Origin: Geobacter sp. SVR
Lineage (GTDB): Bacteria > Desulfobacterota > Desulfuromonadia > Geobacterales > Pseudopelobacteraceae
Assembly: GCF_016865365.1 (NCBI RefSeq)
Contig: NZ_AP024469.1
Span: 1,293,001 to 1,357,000 of the forward strand
Length of the DNA stretch: 64,000 bases
Reading direction: 5' to 3'
The notes under the pieces were generated by a model. It ran no database searches, was not told the origin of the DNA, and worked only from the letters and a program-made list of their open reading frames with translations. Shown in pieces: positions 8,306-16,721 of this stretch. Made by a program: the position numbers and the translations under genes. Numbering within the stretch: position 1 is the stretch's first letter; the number at the start of each line of letters is the position of its first letter.

Positions 8306-9292
8306 ATGATGATTGCGACTCCCCGGAAAAGACCGGCCCTGCTGCTCCTGCTGCCGGCGCTGCTTGTCGCCCTGGCGGGTGTGCCCGCCTGGGGGGAATT
8401 GTCCGCCAAAGCCAGGTCGTTCCGCTCACCGGAGGATGCGGTGAACAGCCTGGTCGGCGCGGTAAGAGAGGCCAACATCAAGCGGCTTGTCGCCATACTC
8501 GGCCCCGGTTCCCGGCAGATCGTGACCTCGGGGGACCCGGTGGCCGACAAGGCCGGACGGGAACGGTTCGTCAGGCTCTACGACGAAAAACACCTGGTCG
8601 AAGGGGCCGATGCCGGTACGGCTACCCTTTCCATCGGCAATGAAGATTATCCCTTCCCGATTCCGCTGGTCAGGGAGGATAACGGTACCTGGCAATTCGA
8701 CACCAGAGCGGGTAAGGAGGAGATCCTGAGCCGCAGGATCGGCCGGAACGAGCTGGAAGTGATGGACGTTCTGCGCGCCTACACCGAGGCACAGCACGAA
8801 TACGCCTCTCTGGGGCCGGAGGGGCGCGGTGCCGGAGCGTTCGCCCAGAAGCTCCGCAGCGCACCGGGAAAAAAGGATGGCCTTTACTGGGAAACAAAGG
8901 ATGGGGAGCAGGAGAGCCCCTTCGGGCCACTGGCTGCCAAGGCGGCCCGGGAAGGCTATTCGACCTCCGGAAGCGCGAAACCTGCACCGTTTCACGGCTA
9001 TCTGTTCAAGATTCTGAAGGGGCAGGGGGAAGCGGCGGAGGGAGGGGCATTCGATTATGTGGTCAACGGCAAAATGGTGCTCGGCTTTGCCATGGTCGCC
9101 TACCCGGCGCAATACGGCTCGTCCGGGATCATGACCTTCATCGTGAACCAGAACGGCACCGTCTACGAGAAGGACCTGGGTAAAAACACGGCCAGGACTG
9201 CGGCAGCCATGAAACTCTACAACCCTGATAAGAGCTGGAAGAAGGTCGATAATTCCGATTCTGGATCGGAAAAGACCGGGAAGGATGATTAA
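8306..9292 (+). CDS. DUF2950 exported protein
   Basis: 328 aa. The signal peptide (hydrophobic about 12-29, cleavage near AWG) is followed by the DUF2950 domain: FRSPEDAVNSLVGAVRE, WQFDTRAGKEEILSRRIGRN, and further on LYWE and FHGYLFKILKGQG, then the C-terminal FIVNQNGTVYEKDLG. The family is of unknown function, usually periplasmic, and commonly lies directly after DUF3300 as here (73-bp gap). It is the last plus-strand gene before a CACAGAG inverted repeat, which may define the transcript end. Confidence 0.88.
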   Translation: MMIATPRKRPALLLLLPALLVALAGVPAWGELSAKARSFRSPEDAVNSLVGAVREANIKRLVAILGPGSRQIVTSGDPVADKAGRERFVRLYDEKHLVEGADAGTATLSIGNEDYPFPIPLVREDNGTWQFDTRAGKEEILSRRIGRNELEVMDVLRAYTEAQHEYASLGPEGRGAGAFAQKLRSAPGKKDGLYWETKDGEQESPFGPLAAKAAREGYSTSGSAKPAPFHGYLFKILKGQGEAAEGGAFDYVVNGKMVLGFAMVAYPAQYGSSGIMTFIVNQNGTVYEKDLGKNTARTAAAMKLYNPDKSWKKVDNSDSGSEKTGKDD

Positions 9293-9298
9293 AAGCAT

Positions 9299-9408
9299 TC
9301 ACCACGGAGGACACAGAGGAAAGACAGAGGAAACAAGACGAATCGATTTTGTTTACCCAAAATTATTCAGATTTTGATTGTGACTCTCCTCCGCGTCCTC
9401 TGTGGTGA
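9299..9408. repeat. CACAGAG-family inverted repeat (copy b)
   Basis: Left arm TCACCACGGAGGACACAGAGG, interrupted by one position, mirrors the right arm CCGCGTCCTCTGTGGTGA across a ~70-bp AT-rich centre. It lies 7 bp after the DUF2950 stop and between convergent genes, consistent with a bidirectional 3' end structure. Confidence 0.7.
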
Positions 9409-9496
9409 GAAAAAGATTTTCTAAAAGCAATGAATCTATCCCGGAACAGAACCTGAACATCCTGCTGGATTCCCTTGCGCAGTTCCAATGCATCCC

Positions 9497-10879
9497 TCAC
9501 GAGGTGACTGCCCCGGCTGCCCGTCGCTTGAGCCGTTCGTGGATCAGGGCGATGTGCATCCGCCAGGTATGCAGCATGCTTGAATAGTGCAGCGGCACCC
9601 TGATACGGCTCGCCCTGTTCTCCAGTACATTCAGCCGTGCAACCAGATCATCGACGTTCTGCCCCGCCTCACGGGTTTCCAGCTCATGTTCGAGCGACCA
9701 TAATTCGTTGTAGAGTCTGAAGATGCGTCTGCGCAGCTGATAGACGTACACAGCCGGTATGAATCTCAGCAGGGGATAGATCAGACCGACCACCGGGATG
9801 ATCAGGATCAGCAGCCGGTCGACCAGCGCGGCCAGCCAGAAGGGGAGGTGGCGTTGGAGAAAAGGGCGGCCCGATTTATAGAACTGGCGCGCCGCTTCGC
9901 TCAGGGGGAGGTCGATGGCCTCCTGCGCCGGGAACTGTCCTGCTTTCTGGAAAATGCCCGGACCGGAATGGATCTGGGCGGCAGCATCGAGCAGCAGGTA
10001 CTGGATGGCGGGGTGCAGGTCCCTGCGCACTACCAGGCTGGACTTGGGTGCAATCAGCACCACGTCAGCCGGCGGGCGGTTCCCGGCCAGGTCTCCCACC
10101 CCTTCGGGCAGTGTCAGCTTGTTCAGAAACGGGTACAGGGCCACATAGGCATCCGTGCGGGGAAAACTGGCCAGCTCGATATGTCCGTCGGCCAGCAGCC
10201 GCCGTACGATGGGAGAGTCCCAGGATGTCACCATGAGAGCCGCATCGATCTCATTGAGGAGCAGCTTTTCTCCGGCAACATGAGGAGGCAGCGGGAGAAA
10301 TTCGGCAAAATCCGGGGTGATCCCGTTCCGGCGGAGCAGTTCGAGCGCCAGCGCCCGGGTGCCGCTCCCTTCGGGGCCGATCGATATCCTCCTCCCCCGC
10401 AGGGCCTGCAACACCTTGCCGCGGAAGACACCGCGGTAAAAGAACCACAAGGGTTCGTAGGAGACCGTGCCGAGTGATGCCAGTCCGGGCGATTCCTTTT
10501 CGCTGGTGATGCCCCCCTGCAGGAAACCGAACTCGACCATTGATTCGGGATCGCGCAGCCGCGACAGATTCTCCAGGGACCCGGCCGTGGGCACGAGCCG
10601 GAGATCGATGCCCTGGCGCGCGAGCACTTCACGGTAGCGCCTGCCGAATTCCTGAGCCGCTCCACCTTCGGGGCCGGTGACCATCACCACCGTGCGGGAG
10701 GGCAGGGGGCGCAAGGAGACGATGGCCGTCCACAGTACGGCAACGGCCAGCGTTATTGCTGCGATCAGCGCCACCGCAAGCAGGGTATGATGAGCTTTCG
10801 GATCACCGGGCATCATGGTCAGCTTCCCGATATGCATGAGAGATTCGGGTGAAAATATCGTTTCGCGGTTTTTCAACAT
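9497..10879 (-). CDS. Membrane-anchored TAXI-type TRAP solute-binding protein
   Basis: 460 aa at maximum; the start is uncertain, with ATG at 10816 (MMPGDP) also possible because GGGAAG lies upstream of it. One N-terminal membrane segment (about residues 32-55) is followed by the TAXI periplasmic domain: VVMVTGPEGGAAQEFGRRY, SIGPEGSGTRALALELL and DAALMVTSWDSP. A second membrane segment (about 350-378) is followed by a helical Arg/Glu-rich cytoplasmic tail of about 80 residues. Standard TAXI proteins are secreted and work with a fused TRAP permease; here there is no permease nearby and the protein is doubly anchored with an internal tail, so a sensory or scaffold role is possible. It lies 29 bp downstream of the HAD phosphatase gene. 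Confidence 0.75.
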   Translation of the reverse strand: MLKNRETIFSPESLMHIGKLTMMPGDPKAHHTLLAVALIAAITLAVAVLWTAIVSLRPLPSRTVVMVTGPEGGAAQEFGRRYREVLARQGIDLRLVPTAGSLENLSRLRDPESMVEFGFLQGGITSEKESPGLASLGTVSYEPLWFFYRGVFRGKVLQALRGRRISIGPEGSGTRALALELLRRNGITPDFAEFLPLPPHVAGEKLLLNEIDAALMVTSWDSPIVRRLLADGHIELASFPRTDAYVALYPFLNKLTLPEGVGDLAGNRPPADVVLIAPKSSLVVRRDLHPAIQYLLLDAAAQIHSGPGIFQKAGQFPAQEAIDLPLSEAARQFYKSGRPFLQRHLPFWLAALVDRLLILIIPVVGLIYPLLRFIPAVYVYQLRRRIFRLYNELWSLEHELETREAGQNVDDLVARLNVLENRASRIRVPLHYSSMLHTWRMHIALIHERLKRRAAGAVTS

Positions 10880-10908
10880 CCTGCTACATCACTCGCCCTG
10901 TCGGTCGT

Positions 10909-11928
10909 TCAGTGCCCCTCGAACGGAAACACCCGCCGCCAGTCTCCCTTCATGCTCACCACGGCCCAGCCCCGGGCATTGGCTTCGTCCAGGGCCCGGT
11001 CCAGGCGGCCGATTTTTGACTGGCGGTCATAGGCCCATTCGCGCTTGGCATCGTCGTGGTGAACCAGCATCATCAATCGCGGACCGCTGCCGGCGGCGGT
11101 CCACTGCAGCATCTGCAGGTCGCCGTCCGAGTTGCCGAAGGCGGCGATGGGCCGCCGGCCGATGAATTTCTGGATGCCGGCCGGCTTCCCCTCCTTGTCG
11201 TCCACGAAATCCACCTCCGGGAGTTTCACCAGCACCGGCTTATCCCCGCGCATCTCGAATTTCAGTTTGCCCGAACTGCCCACGACCTGTTCGGGGGGGA
11301 TGCCGTAGATCCGCTCCGTCCACGGGCGCATGAACTCCACGCCGCCGCCGGAGACGATGAAAGTCTTGAAGCCGTTGGCGCGCAGGAAAGCCAGCAATTC
11401 GACCATCGGCTGGTAGATCATTTCGGTGTAGGGTCTGCCGGTCTTGGGATGCTTCGCCGTGGCGAGCCACTCCTTGACCACCCGTTCGAATTCCTCGGTC
11501 GTCATGCCGAAGTGGGTGGCTGCCACGATGTCGAGCAAGGCATGTTCGCCGCCGGCCAGCGCGGTCGTCATGTCACCCTTGATAAGCGATGCGAAAGGTT
11601 CCTTATCTCTCCACTCGGGGTGCTGCGGCGCCAGTGCCCGCACACGGTCCATGGCAAAGAGCACCTGGAAGTACAGCGGCTGCTCGGCCCAGAGAGTGCC
11701 GTCGTTGTCGAAGACGGCGATGCGTTCGGCCGGCGGCACGAAATCGGGTCCCCCTTCCTTGGTTATGCGGCCGACAAAGGCCATGATCGCCTTTTTCGCG
11801 GCAGTGTCGTTCCAGGAGGGGAGGGGGGCGGACTGGGCGAAAACATTGACGGCCAGGAATACCAGCACCCACAGTACGAGAACGGCCGCTTTGATGGGCC
11901 GAAGGTACCTGAAGCCTGCTGCCTTCAC
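10909..11928 (-). CDS. Exported HAD-superfamily phosphatase
   Basis: 339 aa from GTG 11928, supported by AAAGGAG 6-7 nt upstream. An N-terminal signal or anchor (about residues 12-32, ending VFAQS) precedes a HAD fold of phosphoserine-phosphatase type: motif I VFDNDGTLW with two catalytic Asp residues (about 72 and 74), motif II TFIVSGGGVEF, and motif III/IV AFGNSDGDLQML. It is predicted to hydrolyse a phosphomonoester in the periplasm; the substrate is unknown. It sits 66 bp downstream of the arylsulfatase and may be co-transcribed, so both could strip esters from the same pool of exported substrate. Confidence 0.85.
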   Translation of the reverse strand: MKAAGFRYLRPIKAAVLVLWVLVFLAVNVFAQSAPLPSWNDTAAKKAIMAFVGRITKEGGPDFVPPAERIAVFDNDGTLWAEQPLYFQVLFAMDRVRALAPQHPEWRDKEPFASLIKGDMTTALAGGEHALLDIVAATHFGMTTEEFERVVKEWLATAKHPKTGRPYTEMIYQPMVELLAFLRANGFKTFIVSGGGVEFMRPWTERIYGIPPEQVVGSSGKLKFEMRGDKPVLVKLPEVDFVDDKEGKPAGIQKFIGRRPIAAFGNSDGDLQMLQWTAAGSGPRLMMLVHHDDAKREWAYDRQSKIGRLDRALDEANARGWAVVSMKGDWRRVFPFEGH

Positions 11929-11994
11929 GGAAAACTCCTTTCCAATGCTGCGGCCGGGTAATACGGCCGCGGCATCGAGATCTCAAACAGCCTC

Positions 11995-13641
11995 CTACTG
12001 TCCGGCGCTTCCCTTCGTCTTCTGCAGGACTTCATCCAGATTGAAGGAGGCTGCCTTCTGCCGCTGCGGGTACTCCTTGAATGTCGCCAGGAACGTGCCT
12101 ACGTAGTCCTGCGCCGGCACCAGCAGGTAGACATGGTCGAGCAGCCAGTCGTAGTAGGTGTTCGAGGTGATGTCGGCCCGCTCGTACGGGTCGGTGCGCA
12201 GATTGAAGATCTTCGGCACGCGCAGGTTGACGAAGGGTTCGGCCCAGATGCGGAGGGTTCCCTGAACGCGCTGCTCCAGGAAGACGAGTTTCCAGTTGTC
12301 GTAGCGCAGTGCCGTCATCTGCTGGTCGTCGTTGATGTAGATGAACGACTTCCTCGGGCTCGTTTCCGTTTGGCCGGTCAGGTACGGCACCAGGTTGTAA
12401 CCGTCCAGGTGGACCTTGTAGGTCATGGAGCCGGCCTTGTGGCCCTTGAGCAGCTTGTCCGCCACCTGCGGATCGCCGGCTGCGGCCAGCAGGGTCGGCA
12501 GCCAGTCGTGGCTGGCGACGATCTCGTTGGAAACCTGTCCCGGTTTGATATGTCCCGGCCAGCGCACCATGGCCGGCACGCGGTAGGCCCCTTCCCAGTT
12601 TGTGTTCTTCTCGTTGCGGAACGGCGTCATGGCCGCATCGGGCCAGGTGTTCATATGGGGGCCGTTGTCGGTGGTGTACACCACGATAGTGTCGTTGGCG
12701 ATGCCCAGGTCGTCCAGGGCCTTGAGCACCGTGCCGACATTCCTGTCGTGGTCGATCATGGTGTCGTGGTAGGGACTCTGCCAGCGTCCGGACTGGCCGA
12801 TGCTCTCCGGCTTGGTGTGGGTGCGCAGGTGCATGTGAGTGGTATTGATCCACACGAAGAACGGCTTGCCGGACCTGGTCTGCCGCTGGATGAAATCCAC
12901 GGCCCGGTTGGTGATGTCGTCGTCGACCGTTTCCATGCGCTTTCTGGTCAGAGGTCCGGTGTCCTTGCACACCTGTTTGCCGACTTTTCCGAAGCGCGGG
13001 TCCACTGTCGTGTCGTCCCTGTCCGAGGCCGTACAGTCCATGACGCCGCGCGGACCATACTTCCCTCGGAAGGAGGGATCTTTCGGGTAATCGGGCAGCT
13101 CCGGTTCCTCCTCCGCGTTCAGATGGTAGAGGTTGCCATAGAATTCGTCGAAGCCGTGCACGGTGGGCAGGAACTCGTTGCGATCCCCCAGGTGGTTCTT
13201 CCCGAACTGCCCGGTTGCGTAGCCGAGCGGCTTGAGCAGTTCTGCTATGGTCGGGTCTTCCTTCTGCAGGCCGAGCGTCGCGCCCGGCAGCCCCACCTTG
13301 GTGAGGCCGGTGCGCAGTCCGGACTGGCCGGTGATGAACGAGGCCCGTCCGGCGGTGCAGCTCTGCTCGGCGTAATAGTCGGTGAACATCATCCCTTCAT
13401 GGGCGATCCGGTCGATATTGGGGGTCTTGTAGCCCATTACTCCCATGGAGTAGGCGCTGACGTTCGACTGGCCGATGTCGTCGCCGAAGATGACGACGAT
13501 GTTGGGTTGTTTGACCTGTTTCGGGGCATCGGCCGCCTGCGCCGTTGCGGCCGTGCCAGTGATGACCGCTGCCGCCAGCACGCCTCCCACCGACGCCCAC
13601 ATTCCGGCTCTGCTGCTTGCCGCCCAGGGTGATCGATCCAT
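11995..13641 (-). CDS. Periplasmic arylsulfatase (formylglycine type)
   Basis: 548 aa. ATG 13641 is chosen over 13659 because the AAAGGAGA ribosome site lies between the two. A signal peptide covers about 15-36 (ending TAQA|ADAP). The sulfatase signature is visible: metal ligands FGDDIGQ (D54, D55) and the modification motif C95-T-A-G-R, where Cys is oxidised to formylglycine; GYATGQFGKNHLGD follows as in type I sulfatases. The substrate is not predictable. A Cys-type motif in an anaerobe needs an anaerobic sulfatase-maturing enzyme, and that gene lies 1.7 kb upstream on the same strand. Length fits the family. Confidence 0.92.
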   Translation of the reverse strand: MDRSPWAASSRAGMWASVGGVLAAAVITGTAATAQAADAPKQVKQPNIVVIFGDDIGQSNVSAYSMGVMGYKTPNIDRIAHEGMMFTDYYAEQSCTAGRASFITGQSGLRTGLTKVGLPGATLGLQKEDPTIAELLKPLGYATGQFGKNHLGDRNEFLPTVHGFDEFYGNLYHLNAEEEPELPDYPKDPSFRGKYGPRGVMDCTASDRDDTTVDPRFGKVGKQVCKDTGPLTRKRMETVDDDITNRAVDFIQRQTRSGKPFFVWINTTHMHLRTHTKPESIGQSGRWQSPYHDTMIDHDRNVGTVLKALDDLGIANDTIVVYTTDNGPHMNTWPDAAMTPFRNEKNTNWEGAYRVPAMVRWPGHIKPGQVSNEIVASHDWLPTLLAAAGDPQVADKLLKGHKAGSMTYKVHLDGYNLVPYLTGQTETSPRKSFIYINDDQQMTALRYDNWKLVFLEQRVQGTLRIWAEPFVNLRVPKIFNLRTDPYERADITSNTYYDWLLDHVYLLVPAQDYVGTFLATFKEYPQRQKAASFNLDEVLQKTKGSAGQ

Positions 13642-13715
13642 ATCCGGTTCTCCTTTCAACGAATTGTTTTTTCAGTCCGTATTGTTCCGGCCCATACATA
13701 CCACTTCAGCGTGCC

Positions 13716-13727
13716 GCACGATCGTGC
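13716..13727. promoter_or_regulatory. Perfect 12-bp palindrome upstream of the arylsulfatase
   Basis: GCACGATCGTGC is a perfect palindrome 75 bp upstream of the sulfatase start, inside the 180-bp gap separating it from the small lipoprotein gene. The gap is large enough for a separate promoter. It is a candidate operator by position; no regulator gene is adjacent. Confidence 0.3.
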
Positions 13728-13821
13728 AGCGTAGCGGTACTGCCGCCTGAAAGCCGCTTGCTTCTCCTTCCATTTCCGCCGCTGCCGGATCGAAACCGGC
13801 ACCGGATCAGTCCAAGCTCGA

Positions 13822-14088
13822 TCATTTTTTCGGAACACCCGGTGCGGAAGAGGTAATTCCCTTCTCATACTCCTCCTTGGGAATCTCGCGTATCTCGGAA
13901 TTCTGGAGCGTTATGGTTGATCCGCTTTTTTCATCCGTGAATTTGACCGAACCGGCCTTGGTCTCTTCGATGTCGGTGGTGTAGTAGGCCCTGCCACCGG
14001 CCGGTTCCCGTACCTGGTAGTAGGTGGTGCAGCCGGCCGAGAGAAGGGCCGCTCCTGCCAGTGCTGCCGCATAGTGTAACGATTTCAT
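13822..14088 (-). CDS. Small lipoprotein, unknown function
   Basis: 88 aa with AGGAGGAACACC before the ATG. A type II signal peptide ends in the lipobox LSAGC, so Cys20 is the lipidated residue. The mature 69 residues contain YYQVREPAGGRAYYTTDI and STITLQNSEIREIPKEEY, a short beta-rich pattern that I have seen in small conserved lipoproteins of other proteobacteria but cannot name. It lies between the secreted 138-aa protein and the sulfatase, on the same strand. Confidence 0.8.
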   Translation of the reverse strand: MKSLHYAAALAGAALLSAGCTTYYQVREPAGGRAYYTTDIEETKAGSVKFTDEKSGSTITLQNSEIREIPKEEYEKGITSSAPGVPKK

Positions 14089-14131
14089 GGTGTTCCTCCT
14101 TGCACTTGGACGACTCGCTGTTTATCCCTCG

Positions 14132-14548
14132 TCATTTTCGTCGGAACTGGACCTCGAAGGTCTGCCCCAGCGCTGCCTGATAGTAATAACCTGCCAGCTT
14201 TTCCTTTTCGGGAAGGTAGACCAGCATGTAGGTAGAACCGGGGTAATGGGCGTCGTGAAGTTCGACCACGACCATGATCCTGCCCTGCTCCCGCCGCCAC
14301 ACGGCCCTGCCGACCCTGATCGGCCGCGGATTGAAATACGAGGCCGCCAGCGTGCCCCCTTTTCGTGCGCTACCCAGTTCCAGCATGTACATGCCGTCCG
14401 AGCGGTACCATTTTCCCGCGATCCGAGTTTCGGCATCGGAAGATTTGAGCAGGTTTTTGGCGGGAGCCGGGGCCGGTACGAAAAGGACGAGCGCTGCCAG
14501 TACCAGCATGATTCCACTCCACAGGGACCGTTTCGTCCTTTCCCGCAT
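14132..14548 (-). CDS. Small exported beta-rich protein, unknown function
   Basis: 138 aa; GAGAGGAGCC precedes the ATG. A signal peptide spans about 8-30 (ending PAPAPAK). The mature part has an immunoglobulin/lipocalin-like alternation of strands with conserved-looking motifs GKWYRSDGMYMLEL, AASYFNPRPIRV, VELHDAHYPGSTY and YYQAALGQTFEVQF. It lies 43 bp before the lipoprotein and 29 bp after the trigger-factor-like gene, so it is probably in the same operon as the sulfatase maturase. The family is conserved in my recollection but has no assigned function. Confidence 0.78.
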   Translation of the reverse strand: MRERTKRSLWSGIMLVLAALVLFVPAPAPAKNLLKSSDAETRIAGKWYRSDGMYMLELGSARKGGTLAASYFNPRPIRVGRAVWRREQGRIMVVVELHDAHYPGSTYMLVYLPEKEKLAGYYYQAALGQTFEVQFRRK

Positions 14549-14577
14549 GATCGGCTCCTCTCTTTTTCGTGTTCAGG

Positions 14578-15324
14578 CTACTGCTGCCGCTCCAGCAGGT
14601 AGTCCAGCGTGCTCTCGGCCAGCAGCATGTCCCGCAGCCGCGTCGTGCCGCTTCCCTGTTCCAGTTCCCGCCGCAGTGCCTCTGCGGAGGTGCCGAACTC
14701 CTGCGCCCGTGCCGCAATGCGGCCGTTCAGCTCCTCCTCGCTCACCTCGATCCCTTCCTGCCGGGCGATCCGCTTCAGGATCAGCATGAGCCTCACCCGG
14801 TCTACTGTGGCGTTCCATCCGGCACTCCCCGGGGTTGTATCGTCCCTCTCCGGGTCCAGTTCAGCCCGCACCAGGTCGTCCGGCACCGTGAAGGGCACCA
14901 GCTCCAGAAGCCGGTACGAGATGGCATCGCGCGGGTCCGGTACGCCGTCCCCGATAAGAAGTGCATCAAGATCCGGCAGCGCAATCTCCGGCATGGGACG
15001 GAAGCGGAGGGTGAAACGGACCGGCTGCCCGATCGCGCATTCCAGGTCCGAGACCTCGGCCGGCCCCAGGGGATCAGCGCCCGCCTCCCGCATGGCCTTC
15101 CTGCCCAGGCGGCTGCCGCAGCGCCGGGCGAGCTCAGCAATGATCTGCCGGCGGAAGCGCATCGCTATGACCTGGCGGGGAGCCCTGGCCGAGCGGAAGC
15201 CCACCACGGAAGCCCTGCCAAAGACATCCAGGATGTCCTCGTAATCGGCAGCGATCTCCTGCCACCCGGCAGTGATCCGCAGCCCGCGATACCCCTCTGT
15301 GTCATCGATCGGTTCCCAGTTCAT
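14578..15324 (-). CDS. Trigger-factor-like chaperone lacking the PPIase domain
   Basis: 248 aa. ATG 15324 follows GGAGAGACGAAC; longer frames upstream overlap the maturase gene. Residues 1 to about 120 resemble the ribosome-binding N-domain of trigger factor, including VVGFRSARAP at the position of the GFRxGKxP signature (degenerate: the FRK contact is changed) and FRPMPEIALPDLDAL at the usual N-domain end. Residues about 135-248 match the trigger factor C-terminal arms: EGIEVSEEELNGRI, EFGTSAEALRRELEQ and LLAESTLDYLLE. The FKBP-type PPIase domain, about 100 residues in normal trigger factor (about 430 aa), is absent. It starts 17 bp after the anaerobic sulfatase maturase stop, suggesting it chaperones unfolded sulfatase before maturation or export; that is inference. 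Confidence 0.75.
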   Translation of the reverse strand: MNWEPIDDTEGYRGLRITAGWQEIAADYEDILDVFGRASVVGFRSARAPRQVIAMRFRRQIIAELARRCGSRLGRKAMREAGADPLGPAEVSDLECAIGQPVRFTLRFRPMPEIALPDLDALLIGDGVPDPRDAISYRLLELVPFTVPDDLVRAELDPERDDTTPGSAGWNATVDRVRLMLILKRIARQEGIEVSEEELNGRIAARAQEFGTSAEALRRELEQGSGTTRLRDMLLAESTLDYLLERQQ

Positions 15325-15341
15325 GTTCGTCTCTCCGGATG

Positions 15342-16661
15342 TCAGTGTTCCGCGGCAGCGGCCCGCGGCTCCTTGACGACGCTCCCTCCCAGGCTGCGAA
15401 CGATCTTTCCGATGAAGGGATCGATGTGCGAAAAATACCGTTTCCAGCCGCTGCAGAGGTAGTTCAGCCCCGGATCGCCCCCCGGGGTTTTGATGAAGCG
15501 GTTCTTGGGGCACTCGCCGAAGCAGGCGAACAGGTATTCGCACTGCCGGCAATAGGGGGTGAGGGTCCCCTCCTTGGCCATGCCGAACCGCTCCTGGCGA
15601 CCGGAATAGGCCATCTCTTCCAGCGGCTTCTCCAGGATGCTGCCGAGGCGGTACTCGGGATAGACGTAATGGTCACAGGCATACACCGAACCGTCGCGCT
15701 CCAGTGCCAGCCCCTTGCCGCACAGGGGACCCTGGATGCAGAGCGGCGAGACATGCCCCTTCCAGGTTTCCACCGCCGCTTCGAACAGGTTCACGTAGAC
15801 CGATCCCAGATCCCTGCGATACCATTCGTCGAAGACACGGACCAGAAACTCCCCCCACTCGTCGGGATCGACGCTCCACTCCTCGACCGCCGAGCCGGGG
15901 CTGCCGGGGCGTGCTCCGGCGCTGCCGAGCACCGGCATGAAGCGCGGGTCCCAGCGCTGGGGCGCCACCTGCCGGAAGCTGGCCGGCTCCACAACCGGTA
16001 TGAACTGCATGCGCTGCGAGCCAAGTTCGTCCCGCAGGAAGCGGTAAACCTCCAGGGGATGCCGGCCGGTCAGGCGGTTGACGCAGGTCAGGGTGGCGAC
16101 GTTGACCCCGTGCTTTCTGAGCAGCCGGGCGGCCCGGAAGACCCGGTCGAAGCTTCCCTGCCCGCCTGTGTCCCGGCGATAGGCATCGTGCAGGTGTTTC
16201 GGACCGTCCATGGACAGTCCCACCAGGAAGTTCTCCTTACGCAGGAATTCGCACCAGGCATCGTCGAGGAGCACGCCGTTGGTCTGGAGGTCGTTTTCGC
16301 AGCGGACATGGGCAGGGCAGTACTTCTTCTCCAGGGCCACCACCGTGCGGAAGAAGTCCAGGCCGAGCAGAGTCGGTTCCCCCCCTTGCCAGGAGAAAAC
16401 CACCTCCCTGTGGTTCTGCCCGGCAAAGTACTGCCGGATGAAGGTTTCCAGCACCCGTTCGTCCATGGGCCATTGCCCGGGTCTGCCGAGCAGGCTCTCT
16501 TTGGAGAGGTAGTAGCAGTAGGTGCAGTCCAGGTTGCAGCGGGCTCCGGTCGGCTTCACCATGACATGCATCCGCCGGAGCTGTTTTCCCCGCCACAGTC
16601 GGGCCGGCTGTCGGGGCCGGCCCGACTGCCCGGTATCGCTTCCTCGGTTCCGATCCTGCAT
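15342..16661 (-). CDS. Anaerobic sulfatase-maturating enzyme (radical SAM/SPASM)
   Basis: 439 aa from ATG 16661, which follows GAGGAGATACCGCA. The radical SAM cluster motif is C42-NLD-C46-TY-C49 in ARCNLDCTYCYYL. Further family hallmarks are FSWQGGEPTLLG, LQTNGVLLD, and FLVGLSMDGPKHLHDAYR. The C-terminal SPASM region binds two auxiliary Fe-S clusters: Cys residues in PLCIQGPLCGKG, YACDHY, YCRQCEYLFACFGECPKNRF and YLCSGW. The enzyme oxidises the active-site Cys of a sulfatase to formylglycine without oxygen. Its likely substrate is the arylsulfatase at 11995-13641, which carries the CTAGR motif. Confidence in the family is high. Confidence 0.93.
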   Translation of the reverse strand: MQDRNRGSDTGQSGRPRQPARLWRGKQLRRMHVMVKPTGARCNLDCTYCYYLSKESLLGRPGQWPMDERVLETFIRQYFAGQNHREVVFSWQGGEPTLLGLDFFRTVVALEKKYCPAHVRCENDLQTNGVLLDDAWCEFLRKENFLVGLSMDGPKHLHDAYRRDTGGQGSFDRVFRAARLLRKHGVNVATLTCVNRLTGRHPLEVYRFLRDELGSQRMQFIPVVEPASFRQVAPQRWDPRFMPVLGSAGARPGSPGSAVEEWSVDPDEWGEFLVRVFDEWYRRDLGSVYVNLFEAAVETWKGHVSPLCIQGPLCGKGLALERDGSVYACDHYVYPEYRLGSILEKPLEEMAYSGRQERFGMAKEGTLTPYCRQCEYLFACFGECPKNRFIKTPGGDPGLNYLCSGWKRYFSHIDPFIGKIVRSLGGSVVKEPRAAAAEH

Positions 16662-16721
16662 TGCGGTATCTCCTCGTGCCGTATCCTCGCTGATGGCCGC
16701 CGTGCGCACGCCGATCCGGTT

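Noticed and set aside
12133-13632. 499-aa open frame on the plus strand
   Set aside because: Antisense to the arylsulfatase, whose active-site motifs are intact on the minus strand.
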